Below are positions 8,774 through 15,135 of a stretch of DNA of 45,738 bases, in pieces. The notes below the pieces were generated by a model, which made no database searches, was not told where the DNA came from, and saw nothing but the letters and a program-made list of their open reading frames with translations. Where the stretch lies: NCBI GenBank assembly GCA_016234405.1, contig JACRCC010000087.1, positions 1-45,738 of the forward strand. The letters run 5' to 3'. Numbering within the stretch: position 1 is the stretch's first letter; each line of letters begins with the position of its first letter. Both the position numbers and the translations under genes were made by a program. The stretch is from Deltaproteobacteria bacterium. Its GTDB lineage: Bacteria > Desulfobacterota > GWC2-55-46.

Positions 8774-9035
8774 TTGAAGACACCGTTGTGCTGTTGAGTT
8801 TGCCGCCGAGGAACTGCCCTGCTATGGCGCCGGCCGCTATCACTGGAATTACGCGGTAATCAAGCCCAGCGACCGTGCGTAGGACGTATATGAACGGTAT
8901 CGGCAGGTGGATATAAGCGAACCACTTGACGGAATATTTTTTCGTCTTTATCCTCAGGTATCCGAACGGAAGGTTGAGGACAAGGGCGGCGGCTGTAACG
9001 AGCGCGATTGAAACGAAAAACCCGAAGGAATTCAT
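8763..9035 (-). CDS. Small membrane protein of unknown function
   Basis: A 90-residue protein with two or three hydrophobic segments (FGFFVSIALVTAAALVLNL near 4-22, WFAYIHLPIPFIYVLRTVAG near 38-57, VIPVIAAGAIAGQFLGG near 62-78). I do not recognise the family. The pattern suggests a small integral inner-membrane protein with a short cytoplasmic tail. It is the first gene of a two-gene minus-strand unit with the DciA-like gene and reads away from the FecR-domain gene. Confidence 0.65.
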   Translation of the reverse strand: MNSFGFFVSIALVTAAALVLNLPFGYLRIKTKKYSVKWFAYIHLPIPFIYVLRTVAGLDYRVIPVIAAGAIAGQFLGGKLNSTTVSSNER

Positions 9036-9137
9036 CTCAATAAAATATCAAAAAAATGCACGCGGTGTCAAACGGTATAAACCGCACGACGTTTACAGGG
9101 CATTTCTAAATTGGCTGGACACAGACGCATTCTTGTC

Positions 9138-9166
9138 TTGACAAATTCACGAAAAAGGTTTAAAAT
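9138..9166 (+). promoter_or_regulatory. Sigma70-like promoter of the FecR-domain gene
   Basis: TTGACA (9138-9143), a 17-base spacer and TAAAAT (9161-9166). It lies about 65 bases before the ATG at 9230. A nine-codon frame (ATG 9214) sits in the leader; it is too short to call a gene. Confidence 0.65.
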
Positions 9167-9229
9167 TTTTTTGGTTCATTTAAGTTGCATTATAAGGTGA
9201 AAGGGTGTTTTTAATGACGGTAACTCATA

Positions 9230-10597
9230 ATGACGACGATTAAAATGACGGCAACCAAGAACTTATCCTGCACCTCCCCCGGCCCCCGTTTTATTGCCGG
9301 CGCGGCGTTTTTCATCGCCATCTGCCTCTCGCTTGCTGCCGCCGGTCAGTCGTATGCCGAGGCCAACGCCGCGAAACTCACGTACAAGGAAGGCAGCGTT
9401 TCCGTGAGCCGCAATGGGGCCGCTTTCGCGGAGGCGATGAACGGCCAGAGGCTCCTTGAGGGCGATATGGTCAAGACCGGGAAGGACGCAAAGGCGACCT
9501 TGACCCTCAACGAGAACTCGACCATCAACATGGGGCCTGAATCAAGGCTTGAGATAAAACAGTATATTTTCAACTACGACACCGAAAAGAGAAATGTGGT
9601 CGTTAAGGGCTATTCAGGCAAGATGCGTTTCGTGGTATCGAAGATATTTAAGGCAAGCGCCACGGGGGGCCGAACCGCGTGGAACGATTCGAACTTCATC
9701 GTTCAGACGCCGACCGCGACAGCCGGCATCAAGGGCACGGAGTTCGTCATAGTCGTAAGCGCGAAGCATACGTATTTTGCGGTATTCAGCGGCGCAATAT
9801 CCGCGAAGAACATATTAGGCCAGTATAAGGGGGAGGTGCTCCTCGGGGCGAACCAATCATCGGTAGTCAAGTATAATGCCTCGCCCAAACCGGCTTCCGA
9901 CGTGACGCCTCAGCAAAAGCAAAATCTCATGACGGATACCACGCCTGCCTTGATGGCTAAGAAGGACGCAGGGCCTCAAGGCGCGTCCGAGAAGAAAGAG
10001 CAATCCGAGAAGAAGGAGAAACCGGACAAGGCGGACAAGGATAAGTCCGAGGCAAAGTCAAAGGAAAAGGCCGCCAAAGAGCAATCCGACAAGCAGGAGG
10101 CCGCAAAGATAGCCAAAGACGCGGCAGAGGGCAAAAAGACCGGAGATATAATAGACGGCTTGATAGATTCCGGGAAAAACGTTGACGAGGCCGTAGCATT
10201 GGCCATCAAGGCCGGCATTGACCCGGCTACCGTCATTTATACGGCGATAGTTAAGGAATACTCCAAAGAAAAAGTCGTAGAGGGCGCCCTCGAGGCCGGG
10301 GTAAAGACCTCCGTTGTAGTGAAGACCGCAACGGACGCCGGCGCCGCGAAGAAAGAGATACTCGCCGCGGCAATGGACGCGGGATTGTCCAAAGAGGACA
10401 TGGTAAAGCTCGCGGACGCCGTGGCTAAAACCGACACCACAAGCGGCGATACAAGCGGCGACACGGTGCTCGGCTTTACCGCCCCGGAGGAACCCGTGAC
10501 AGTGACCGTGATTTATGTCGCGACCGATACATATACGATAAGCGGAGGGGGCGGCACCGCTTCTTCAACCTCGATAGCCTCTCCGGTTGTCCCGTAA
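9230..10597 (+). CDS. Exported FecR-domain protein with charged linker and alpha-helical repeats
   Basis: 455 residues. A signal peptide covers about residues 1-43 (hydrophobic FIAGAAFFIAICLSLAAAG, then SYAEA). A FecR domain follows at about 48-205, including LLEGDMVKTGKDAKATLTL, the QTPTATAGIKGTEFVV-like core and VFSGAISAKN. Residues 245-300 are almost entirely Lys, Glu, Ala, Asp and Ser and should form a coiled coil or extended linker. Residues about 310-400 are Ala/Gly-rich helices repeating roughly every 16-18 residues with an AG turn. FecR domains usually sense or scaffold at the periplasmic side. No FecA or ECF sigma partner is present, so an iron role is not supported. The start could also be ATG 9245. 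Confidence 0.78.
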   Translation: MTTIKMTATKNLSCTSPGPRFIAGAAFFIAICLSLAAAGQSYAEANAAKLTYKEGSVSVSRNGAAFAEAMNGQRLLEGDMVKTGKDAKATLTLNENSTINMGPESRLEIKQYIFNYDTEKRNVVVKGYSGKMRFVVSKIFKASATGGRTAWNDSNFIVQTPTATAGIKGTEFVIVVSAKHTYFAVFSGAISAKNILGQYKGEVLLGANQSSVVKYNASPKPASDVTPQQKQNLMTDTTPALMAKKDAGPQGASEKKEQSEKKEKPDKADKDKSEAKSKEKAAKEQSDKQEAAKIAKDAAEGKKTGDIIDGLIDSGKNVDEAVALAIKAGIDPATVIYTAIVKEYSKEKVVEGALEAGVKTSVVVKTATDAGAAKKEILAAAMDAGLSKEDMVKLADAVAKTDTTSGDTSGDTVLGFTAPEEPVTVTVIYVATDTYTISGGGGTASSTSIASPVVP

Positions 10598-10618
10598 TAA
10601 AAAACGGTTATCGGTTAT

Positions 10619-10722
10619 AGCAGCTCAGGGCTTTAGCCCTGATAAAGTCAGACCTAAAGGTCTGAGCTACAGGCCTGAGCTACAACCAATATACAAGGGT
10701 GGGCGGCGCCACATGTCGTGTC
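10619..10722. repeat. GTAGCTCAG-type repeat followed by a GGGTGGGCGGCGCCAC module
   Basis: CAGCTCAGGGCTTTAGCCCTG and GACCTAAAGGTC-type palindromes end in CTGAGCTAC twice. The module CAACCAATATACAAGGGTGG GCGGCGCCAC (10683-10711) follows and recurs almost unchanged at 12411-12442. It is preceded by CGGTTATCGGTTAT, a short tandem motif that also recurs near 12510 and 35820. Confidence 0.8.
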
Positions 10723-10770
10723 CCGCAGATAGAAGATGGACTTTAGACGGATGCCTTTGTTTGAAAAGGC

Positions 10771-10799
10771 TTGACATCCGGCAGGCGTTGTAATATAAG
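10771..10799 (+). promoter_or_regulatory. Sigma70-like promoter of the S-box leader
   Basis: TTGACA (10771-10776), a 17-base spacer and TATAAG (10794-10799). It starts a transcript about 25 bases before the riboswitch P1 stem. Confidence 0.75.
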
Positions 10800-10823
10800 T
10801 AGTACGACAATCGAATAACGGAT

Positions 10824-10932
10824 ATCTTATCCAGAGTGGCAGAGGGACTGGCCCTATGAAGCCACAGCAACCGGCGCGTAAACGCGACAGGTGCTAAATC
10901 CAGCAAGGCGGCGTTGCCTTGGAAGATAAGAA
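10824..10932 (+). promoter_or_regulatory. SAM-I (S-box) riboswitch aptamer
   Basis: The S-box consensus is plain to see: CTTATCCAGAGTGGCAGAGG GACTGGCCC, ATGAAGCC, CAGCAACC, a variable P3/P4 hairpin, GGTGCTAAATCCAGCAAG and GGAAGATAAG. P1 forms between CTTATC (10826-10831) and GATAAG (10925-10930). The bases AAGAAAGG (10928-10935) can instead pair with CCTCTTCTT (10943-10951, one bulge) as an antiterminator. Since they share AAG with P1, SAM binding should release CCTCTTCTT for the terminator and switch the threonine synthase-like gene off when SAM is plentiful. Confidence 0.95.
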
Positions 10933-10940
10933 AGGTATTT

Positions 10941-10977
10941 AACCTCTTCTTAGCTTTAAGACAAGAAGGGGTTTTTT
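10941..10977 (+). terminator. Riboswitch-controlled intrinsic terminator
   Basis: AACCTCTTCTT (10941-10951) pairs with AAGAAGGGGTT (10963-10973) and a run of T follows (10972-10977). It is the off-state element of the SAM-I riboswitch. Confidence 0.88.
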
Positions 10978-11017
10978 ATTGCATAAAACCTACAACCGTT
11001 TAAGGGGGAAGAATAGA

Positions 11018-12271
11018 ATGGGTTACATGCTGGGGTTGAAGTGCAGGGAGTGCGGAAAAGATTATCCGGGCGAGGCCATCCATGTGTGCGAGTTGTGTTT
11101 CGGCCCTTTAGAGGTCAGCTACGATTACGCAAAGATTAAAGGGGCCGTCTCAAGGGATATTATCGAGAAACGGCCTCCCAATATGTGGAGATACAGGGAA
11201 CTGCTGCCGATAGAGGGCGAGCCGACGGTAGGGATGCAGGTCGGTTATACGCCGCTTGTTCGGGCAAAAAACCTCGCCAAGGCCCTCGGCGTAAAAGAGC
11301 TTTACATAAAAAACGACGCGGTCAACTTCCCCACGCTTTCATTCAAGGACAGGGTCGTCTCGGTTGCGATATCACGCGCAAAGGAGATGGGCTTTAACAT
11401 CATATCGTGCGCCTCCACCGGCAATCTCGCCAATTCCGTGGCGGCCAACGCCGCGGCCTGCGGCATGGAGAGCTACGTCTTCATACCGTATGACCTTGAG
11501 AATACCAAGATTCTCGGCACGCTCATCTACGGCGCCACGGTCGTCGGGATAAAAGGCACTTATGACGAGGTCAACAGGCTCTGCTCCGAGATAGCCGGCA
11601 AATACGGCTGGGCATTCGTCAATATCAACATAAGACCGTATTACGCGGAAGGGTCGAAAACCTACGGCTACGAAATAGCCGAGCAGCTCGGCTGGAGGCT
11701 CCCCAAGCACATAGTCGTGCCAATGGCCGGAGGGTCTTTGATAACCAAGATTTGGAAGGCGTTCAAGGAGTTTCACAATTTAGGGTTGGTAAAAAACCTC
11801 GACACAAAGGTCTACGGCGCGCAGGCAACGGGCTGCGCCCCGATAGTCAACGCCGTCAAGGAAGGCACGGAACTTATAAGGCCCGTGAGGCCCGCTACCA
11901 TAGCCAAGTCGCTCGCCATCGGCAACCCGGCTGACGGTTATTATTCCGTGAAGACCATAACCGGCAGCGGAGGATGGGCTGAGAGCGCGACCGATGAGGA
12001 GATAATTGACGCCATGAAGCTTCTCGCCGAGACCGAGGGCATATTCGCGGAGACCGCCGGAGGGGTTACGCTCGGAGCGGCCAAGAAACTTATCGAGCAA
12101 GGGAGGATCCCCAAGGACGAAGCAATAGTTTTGTGCGTTACCGGAAACGGCCTAAAGACGCAGGAGGCCCTCTACGGCAAGCTGGGTGAGTTTGCGATAA
12201 TCAACGCGAAGTTATCCGAGTTCGACGACCTTGTTAAGGTAAACGGCAGGGCCTACGCGATGAAGGGATAG
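11018..12271 (+). CDS. thrC: Threonine synthase or threonine synthase-like PLP enzyme
   Basis: 417 residues from ATG 11018, which has AAGGGGGAAG at good spacing; an in-frame TTG at 10979 lies in the riboswitch terminator and is rejected. The N-terminus has a zinc-ribbon (LKCRECGKDY, HVCELCFG) as in longer threonine synthases. The fold-type II PLP core has the Schiff-base lysine in SFKDR (Lys110), STGNLANS, and a late CVTGNGLKT. The known reaction turns O-phosphohomoserine to threonine. Control by a SAM riboswitch is unusual for threonine formation, and the gene leads into a sulfur operon, so use of O-phosphohomoserine for homocysteine synthesis is a possible alternative (inference). The stop TAG lies at the edge of a repeat. 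Confidence 0.88.
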   Translation: MGYMLGLKCRECGKDYPGEAIHVCELCFGPLEVSYDYAKIKGAVSRDIIEKRPPNMWRYRELLPIEGEPTVGMQVGYTPLVRAKNLAKALGVKELYIKNDAVNFPTLSFKDRVVSVAISRAKEMGFNIISCASTGNLANSVAANAAACGMESYVFIPYDLENTKILGTLIYGATVVGIKGTYDEVNRLCSEIAGKYGWAFVNINIRPYYAEGSKTYGYEIAEQLGWRLPKHIVVPMAGGSLITKIWKAFKEFHNLGLVKNLDTKVYGAQATGCAPIVNAVKEGTELIRPVRPATIAKSLAIGNPADGYYSVKTITGSGGWAESATDEEIIDAMKLLAETEGIFAETAGGVTLGAAKKLIEQGRIPKDEAIVLCVTGNGLKTQEALYGKLGEFAIINAKLSEFDDLVKVNGRAYAMKG

Positions 12272-12412
12272 CATCTCAGGGCTATGATGAACGCTTCCTT
12301 ATCCCCCTCCCCCTTTATGGGGGAGATGGGTAACGGATGTAAAGACATGCTAAGGCATGTCTTTACGGGTGGTGGCAGCCCTGAAAAACTCAGGCCTGAA
12401 GGCCTGAGCTAC
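12270..12412. mobile_element. 140-bp composite palindromic element (copy 1)
   Basis: Ends resemble GTAGCTCAG and CTGAGCTAC in inverted order. Inside lie ATGATGAACGCTTCCTTATC, a CCCCCTCCCC...GGGGGAG hairpin, and GTAAAGACATGC/GCATGTCTTTAC (12338-12365). A closely matching copy lies in the opposite direction at 42175-42315. It is too short to code for a transposase, so it looks like a non-autonomous (MITE- or REP-composite) element. Its left edge coincides with the thrC stop. Confidence 0.75.
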
Positions 12413-12481
12413 AACCAAATATACAAGGGTGGGCGGCGCCACCTGCCGTGTCTCGTAGCTCAGGGCTTTAGCCCTGACTTA
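12411..12481. repeat. GGGTGGGCGGCGCCACC module plus GTAGCTCAG half repeat
   Basis: CAACCAAATATACAAGGGTG, then GGCGGCGCCACC and CGTGTC, matches 10683-10722. It is followed by GTAGCTCAGGGCTTTAGCCC (12454-12473). Confidence 0.75.
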
Positions 12482-12508
12482 AATCCGTTTAAGGACGATT
12501 TTTTACCT

Positions 12509-12606
12509 TCACCGATAACCGATAACCGTTAACCGATAACTTTTTTGTCTTTGCCGATAACCGATAACGGCTTTGCGCCGCTGTCCTTGCAGCGGCGCAT
12601 TTTGCG
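12509..12606 (+). terminator. CCGATAACC tandem motifs followed by a GC-rich hairpin
   Basis: CCGATAACC repeats five times in slightly varied form between 12511 and 12568. Then GCGCCGCTG (12575-12583) pairs with CAGCGGCGC (12590-12598), followed by ATTTTGCGTTT. This may end the riboswitch-thrC transcript, though it is 300 bases past the stop and its T-run is short. Confidence 0.45.
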
Positions 12607-12641
12607 TTTGCGGGCAGGGGGGCGATAATTTTTTTCTGTAA

Positions 12642-12690
12642 TTCGATTCCGGTTTTCTGATATGATATAAAAATCCGGCTTGCGCCGGAC
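12642..12690 (+). promoter_or_regulatory. Weak promoter and leader hairpin before the sulfite reductase-like gene
   Basis: TTCGAT (12642-12647), 17 bases and TATAAA (12665-12670) could be a promoter. The leader has the palindrome TCCGGCTTGCGCCGGA (12674-12689), then CAAGGAGC as ribosome site before ATG 12724. Confidence 0.35.
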
Positions 12691-12723
12691 GCAACGCATA
12701 TATCCAAGGAGCACAATACCGCC

Positions 12724-13716
12724 ATGACGGACCATTTTATCGAAGATAAGACCACCAAGGTCGCCGTAAAACTCGAGGGCGTTGCGGAGAAGGTAGACTT
12801 TAACGACCTCAAGACCGGCGGCTTCATAAAGCAGAGGCAAAAAGACCTTTTTACCGTGAGGATGCGTTGCCCGGGCGGAAGGATGGACACCAAAAGGCTC
12901 GTGGAGATAGCCAAACTCGCGGAGAAGTACAGCAAAAAGGGCGTCGTGCACTTCAGCTTCAGGCAGTCCCTCGAGATACTCTACGTGGACTACAAGGACT
13001 TCAACGCCCTCGTCGGCGAGCTTGAAAAAATCGGCCAGAAGGTCGCCTCCTGCGGCCCGAGGGTGAGGGTGCCCACGGCCTGCGGCGGGTGCGAGTACAA
13101 CCCCAACGGCCTCACGGACACGCAGAAGATGGCCGAGATGGTTGACAAGAAATTTTTCGGCATGCCCACGCCGCACAAGTTCAAAACGTCCTTTTCAGGA
13201 TGCCCGATAGACTGTGCGCGCACAAAGGAGATGGATTTTGGTTTTCAGGGCATAGTCGAGCCGCTCTGGGAAGAGACGAACTGCACGGGTTGCACCATCT
13301 GCTCCGAGGCCTGCAAGGAAGACGCCATCGAAGCGGACGCGGACACGGGTAAACCCATCTTCGACTCGAAAAAGTGCATCTATTGCGGAGACTGCATCCG
13401 CGCATGCCCCACCGAGGCGTGGAGGGCAAAGCGTTACGGACACATCGTGAGGATAGGCGGCAAGCACGGCAGGCATCCGATGGAGTCCGTTGAGGTATGC
13501 AGGTTTCTGCCGGATGAAAAGGTGCCGGAGGCAATAAAAAAGACGGTGGAGTGGTATAACGCCAACGGCAAACGCGGGGAGAGGATAGGCAACGCCTTGA
13601 AGCGCGTTGGGCTTGAAAAATATTTAGAGTTCATGGGTCCGGTCTTCGCGGACGTGGCGCCTGCCGCGACGGCGCGCGCCTACGTTCCGAATTTTAGCGT
13701 GAAACAGGGCGGATAA
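12724..13716 (+). CDS. Siroheme/4Fe-4S sulfite reductase-like protein with two extra ferredoxin clusters
   Basis: 330 residues. The N-terminal half fits the nitrite/sulfite reductase ferredoxin-like half-domain (RCPGGRMDTKRLVEIAKLA, FSFRQSLEILYVDYKD). Siroheme-linked cluster cysteines appear as Cys120-x2-Cys123 and Cys160-x3-Cys164 (SGCPIDC); the usual spacing of the first pair is x4-5, so this pair is shifted. Two ferredoxin motifs follow, at Cys187 (CTGCTICSEAC) and Cys218 (CIYCGDCIRACP). The size and layout match small anaerobic or assimilatory sulfite reductases (AsrC/aSir type) that reduce sulfite to sulfide in the cytoplasm. The adjacent sulfur genes agree. A nitrite reductase role is less likely. 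Confidence 0.8.
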   Translation: MTDHFIEDKTTKVAVKLEGVAEKVDFNDLKTGGFIKQRQKDLFTVRMRCPGGRMDTKRLVEIAKLAEKYSKKGVVHFSFRQSLEILYVDYKDFNALVGELEKIGQKVASCGPRVRVPTACGGCEYNPNGLTDTQKMAEMVDKKFFGMPTPHKFKTSFSGCPIDCARTKEMDFGFQGIVEPLWEETNCTGCTICSEACKEDAIEADADTGKPIFDSKKCIYCGDCIRACPTEAWRAKRYGHIVRIGGKHGRHPMESVEVCRFLPDEKVPEAIKKTVEWYNANGKRGERIGNALKRVGLEKYLEFMGPVFADVAPAATARAYVPNFSVKQGG

Positions 13717-13720
13717 ACCA

Positions 13721-13774
13721 GTTGTAGGTTGGGTCAAGCGCGCGCCTCGCGGCGACGCGGGCAGCAGACCCAAC
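13721..13774. repeat. GTAGGTTGGGTC-type repeat
   Basis: GTTGGGTC (13728-13735) is inverted to GACCCAAC (13767-13774). The same family occurs at 31219-31289 and near 34405-34432. Confidence 0.75.
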
Positions 13775-13794
13775 ATTTCAAAGCGAGGTGCGTT

Positions 13795-14034
13795 GTGGGC
13801 GACGTAAAGGTTGATGCGCAGCTTGATTTGCGGGGCGTGGTCTGCCCCATAAACTTCGTAAAGACCAAGCTCAAACTCGAATCAATGGAGGCCGGAGAGG
13901 TCCTTGAGCTTACGCTCGATTCCGGTGAGCCGATACAGAACGTCCCTAAGAGCATAAAGGAAGAGGGGCACAAGATACTTGAGGTAAAAAAGGAAGACGG
14001 CTTTTTCAGGCTGAAGGTGCAGAAGGGGGAGTAA
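13795..14034 (+). CDS. tusA: TusA/SirA-family sulfur carrier
   Basis: 79 residues from GTG 13795, with AAGCGAGG (13781-13788) at proper spacing. An earlier in-frame TTG at 13729 would add residues coded by a repeat and is rejected. The TusA signature DLRGVVCPINFVKTKLKLE carries the single active cysteine; the rest (LELTLDSGEPIQNVPKSI, FFRLKV) fits the two-layer fold. TusA proteins pass persulfide sulfur between enzymes in the cytoplasm. Here it lies between the sulfite reductase-like gene and the ubiquitin-like sulfur carrier, so it may move sulfur onto the latter or to the activating enzyme. Confidence 0.88.
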   Translation: MGDVKVDAQLDLRGVVCPINFVKTKLKLESMEAGEVLELTLDSGEPIQNVPKSIKEEGHKILEVKKEDGFFRLKVQKGE

Positions 14035-14088
14035 TACTCTCTTAGCCTATGCTTTAAGCTCGTTAAAACACAACGGAGGTTTTTAAAG

Positions 14089-14367
14089 ATGCCGGTAAAG
14101 GTAAGGATACCCACGCCGCTCAGGAAGATAACGAACGGTTCGGACGAGGTCGCGGCAGAGGGGCGCAACGTGGCCGAACTATTAAGCGACCTCGAGGCCA
14201 AGTTCCCCGGCCTCAAGGAAAGGATATGTGAGCCTGACGGCAAGCTCCGTAGGTTCGTGAACCTCTATCTCAACGACGAGGACATCAGGTTCAAGAAAAA
14301 TATGGAGACCGAGTTGAAGGACAATGACGAGGTCTCGATAATACCGGCCATCGCCGGAGGGTTTTAG
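14089..14367 (+). CDS. ThiS/MoaD/CysO-like sulfur carrier with a Gly-Gly-Phe tail
   Basis: A 92-residue beta-grasp protein with the MoaD/CysO length and pattern: VRIPTPLRKITNG at the start, NVAELLSDLEAKFPGLKERI, and DDEVSIIPAIAGGF-type end (NDNDEVSIIPAIAGGF in outline). Carriers of this kind are adenylated by a MoeB-like enzyme at a C-terminal Gly-Gly and turned into a thiocarboxylate. Here a phenylalanine follows the Gly-Gly, so one residue must be removed first, as known for QbsE and HcyS. The JAMM protease encoded at 16320 is the obvious candidate. The context (cysM, JAMM, moeB) matches the mycobacterial CysO system more than thiamin or molybdopterin synthesis. GGAGG at 14071-14075 gives the ribosome site. 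Confidence 0.87.
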   Translation: MPVKVRIPTPLRKITNGSDEVAAEGRNVAELLSDLEAKFPGLKERICEPDGKLRRFVNLYLNDEDIRFKKNMETELKDNDEVSIIPAIAGGF

Positions 14368-14375
14368 TTGGTTAT

Positions 14376-14401
14376 CGTTCCCACGCTCCAGCGTGGGAAC
14401 G
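14376..14401. repeat. CGTTCCCACGCT palindrome
   Basis: A perfect inverted repeat, CGTTCCCACGCT (14376-14387) and AGCGTGGGAACG (14390-14401), with CC between. Confidence 0.9.
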
Positions 14402-14474
14402 TAGTCCTGGACGCACACATAGAAACCGAGGGATTCGATAGTCCCTCTGTCCGACAGACACAAGGAGAGAGTAA

Positions 14475-14711
14475 TTGAAAAAGCGCTATTATCTCACATA
14501 CCCCAAGGAACTCGTAAAAGAGCCGCTCTTGTATAACGTCGGCCAGAAGTTCAAGGTGGTAACGAACATAAGACAGGCCACGGTCTCCGACACAATCGGA
14601 CTCGTGGCCCTCGAGCTTGAAGGAACGGAGGCTGAGGTTGAAAAGGCCGTGAAGTTTTTGACGGACAAGGGCGTAAAGGTCGAGCCAATCGAGTTGGACG
14701 TCATAGAGTAG
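14475..14711 (+). CDS. Stand-alone NIL-domain protein
   Basis: A 78-residue protein that is entirely a NIL domain (YYLTYPKELVKEPLLYNVGQ, NIRQATVSDTIGLVALELEG, LTDKGVKVEPIELDV). NIL domains occur at the C-terminus of methionine ABC ATPases, where they bind methionine, and in NIL/ferredoxin proteins linked to homocysteine synthesis in anaerobes. No ferredoxin motif is fused here. The start is TTG 14475, supported by AAGGAGAG at 14462-14469. Position between the sulfur carrier and cysteine synthase suggests a sensing or accessory role in sulfur amino acid synthesis; the exact job is not known. Confidence 0.82.
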   Translation: MKKRYYLTYPKELVKEPLLYNVGQKFKVVTNIRQATVSDTIGLVALELEGTEAEVEKAVKFLTDKGVKVEPIELDVIE

Positions 14712-14892
14712 GGTTTCTTGTAAACGGGGGGTGAACACCGAGGGTGTTACCTGTACTGCTCCCCCCAAGGAGAGGTAACGATGTCGGAGCCAGAAACCCT
14801 CCCAAAAAATAGGCGATGTGGCGAACTCCGAGGCTACTTAACTCTCCTGCTGTCCGTTGTCGTTTGCCCCCGTATGACAAGTCCCCATCGCC
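14710..14892. ncRNA. Candidate structured RNA or small non-coding element
   Basis: The intergenic space has nested pairing. AGGGTTTCT (14710-14718) pairs with AGAAACCCT (14792-14800). Inside, GGGGGG (14726-14731) pairs with CCCCCC (14761-14766), and within that AACACC (14734-14739) pairs with GGTGTT (14743-14748). A second domain is closed by GGCGATG (14812-14818) and CATCGCC (14886-14892). I cannot match it to a known riboswitch. It might equally be a small mobile palindromic element or act on the minus strand. It lies between the NIL gene and cysM. Confidence 0.4.
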
Positions 14893-14972
14893 CCTCCAAA
14901 AGGTCTCCCTGATTTCCATCATATCCTTATCTCGACAATTCCACTAAGGTATTCGTAGGGCAAAAAGCGTTG

Positions 14973-14998
14973 CGTTCCCACGCTGGAGCGTGGGAACG
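14973..14998. repeat. CGTTCCCACGCT palindrome, second copy
   Basis: CGTTCCCACGCT and AGCGTGGGAACG with GG between, the same unit as at 14376-14401. Confidence 0.9.
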
Positions 14999-15020
14999 AT
15001 AAGGCGTCATTTAAAATATC

Positions 15021-15102
15021 TTGACAAGACGACTCAAGTATTATAAACTTGACAAACTTGCTAAGGTATTTTAATCGTTCTATAGTCAAGGTAGTCCCTT
15101 GA
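15021..15102 (+). promoter_or_regulatory. Promoter region of cysM with several inverted repeats
   Basis: TTGACA (15021-15026) with TATAAA (15042-15047) or TAAACT (15044-15049), and a second TTGACA at 15049-15054. TCAAGT (15034-15039) and ACTTGA (15047-15052) form an inverted repeat over the -10 region. TCAAGG (15086-15091) and CCTTGA (15097-15102) form another just downstream. CTAAGGTATT occurs at 14944-14953 and 15061-15070. The AT-rich dyads look like operators for a sulfur or Fe-S regulator, possibly of the Rrf2 family, which is inference. Confidence 0.5.
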
Positions 15103-15135
15103 TATATCAGCAAATTATGGTCTCCGGGGGTTTTT

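Noticed and set aside
10979-11017. TTG start for the threonine synthase-like gene
   Set aside because: It lies at the end of the riboswitch terminator; ATG 11018 has AAGGGGGAAG at proper distance and begins the zinc-ribbon domain.
14701-14922. 73-codon minus-strand frame in the interval before cysM
   Set aside because: It covers the structured palindromic region, has no known domain and no ribosome site; the nested stems explain the sequence better.
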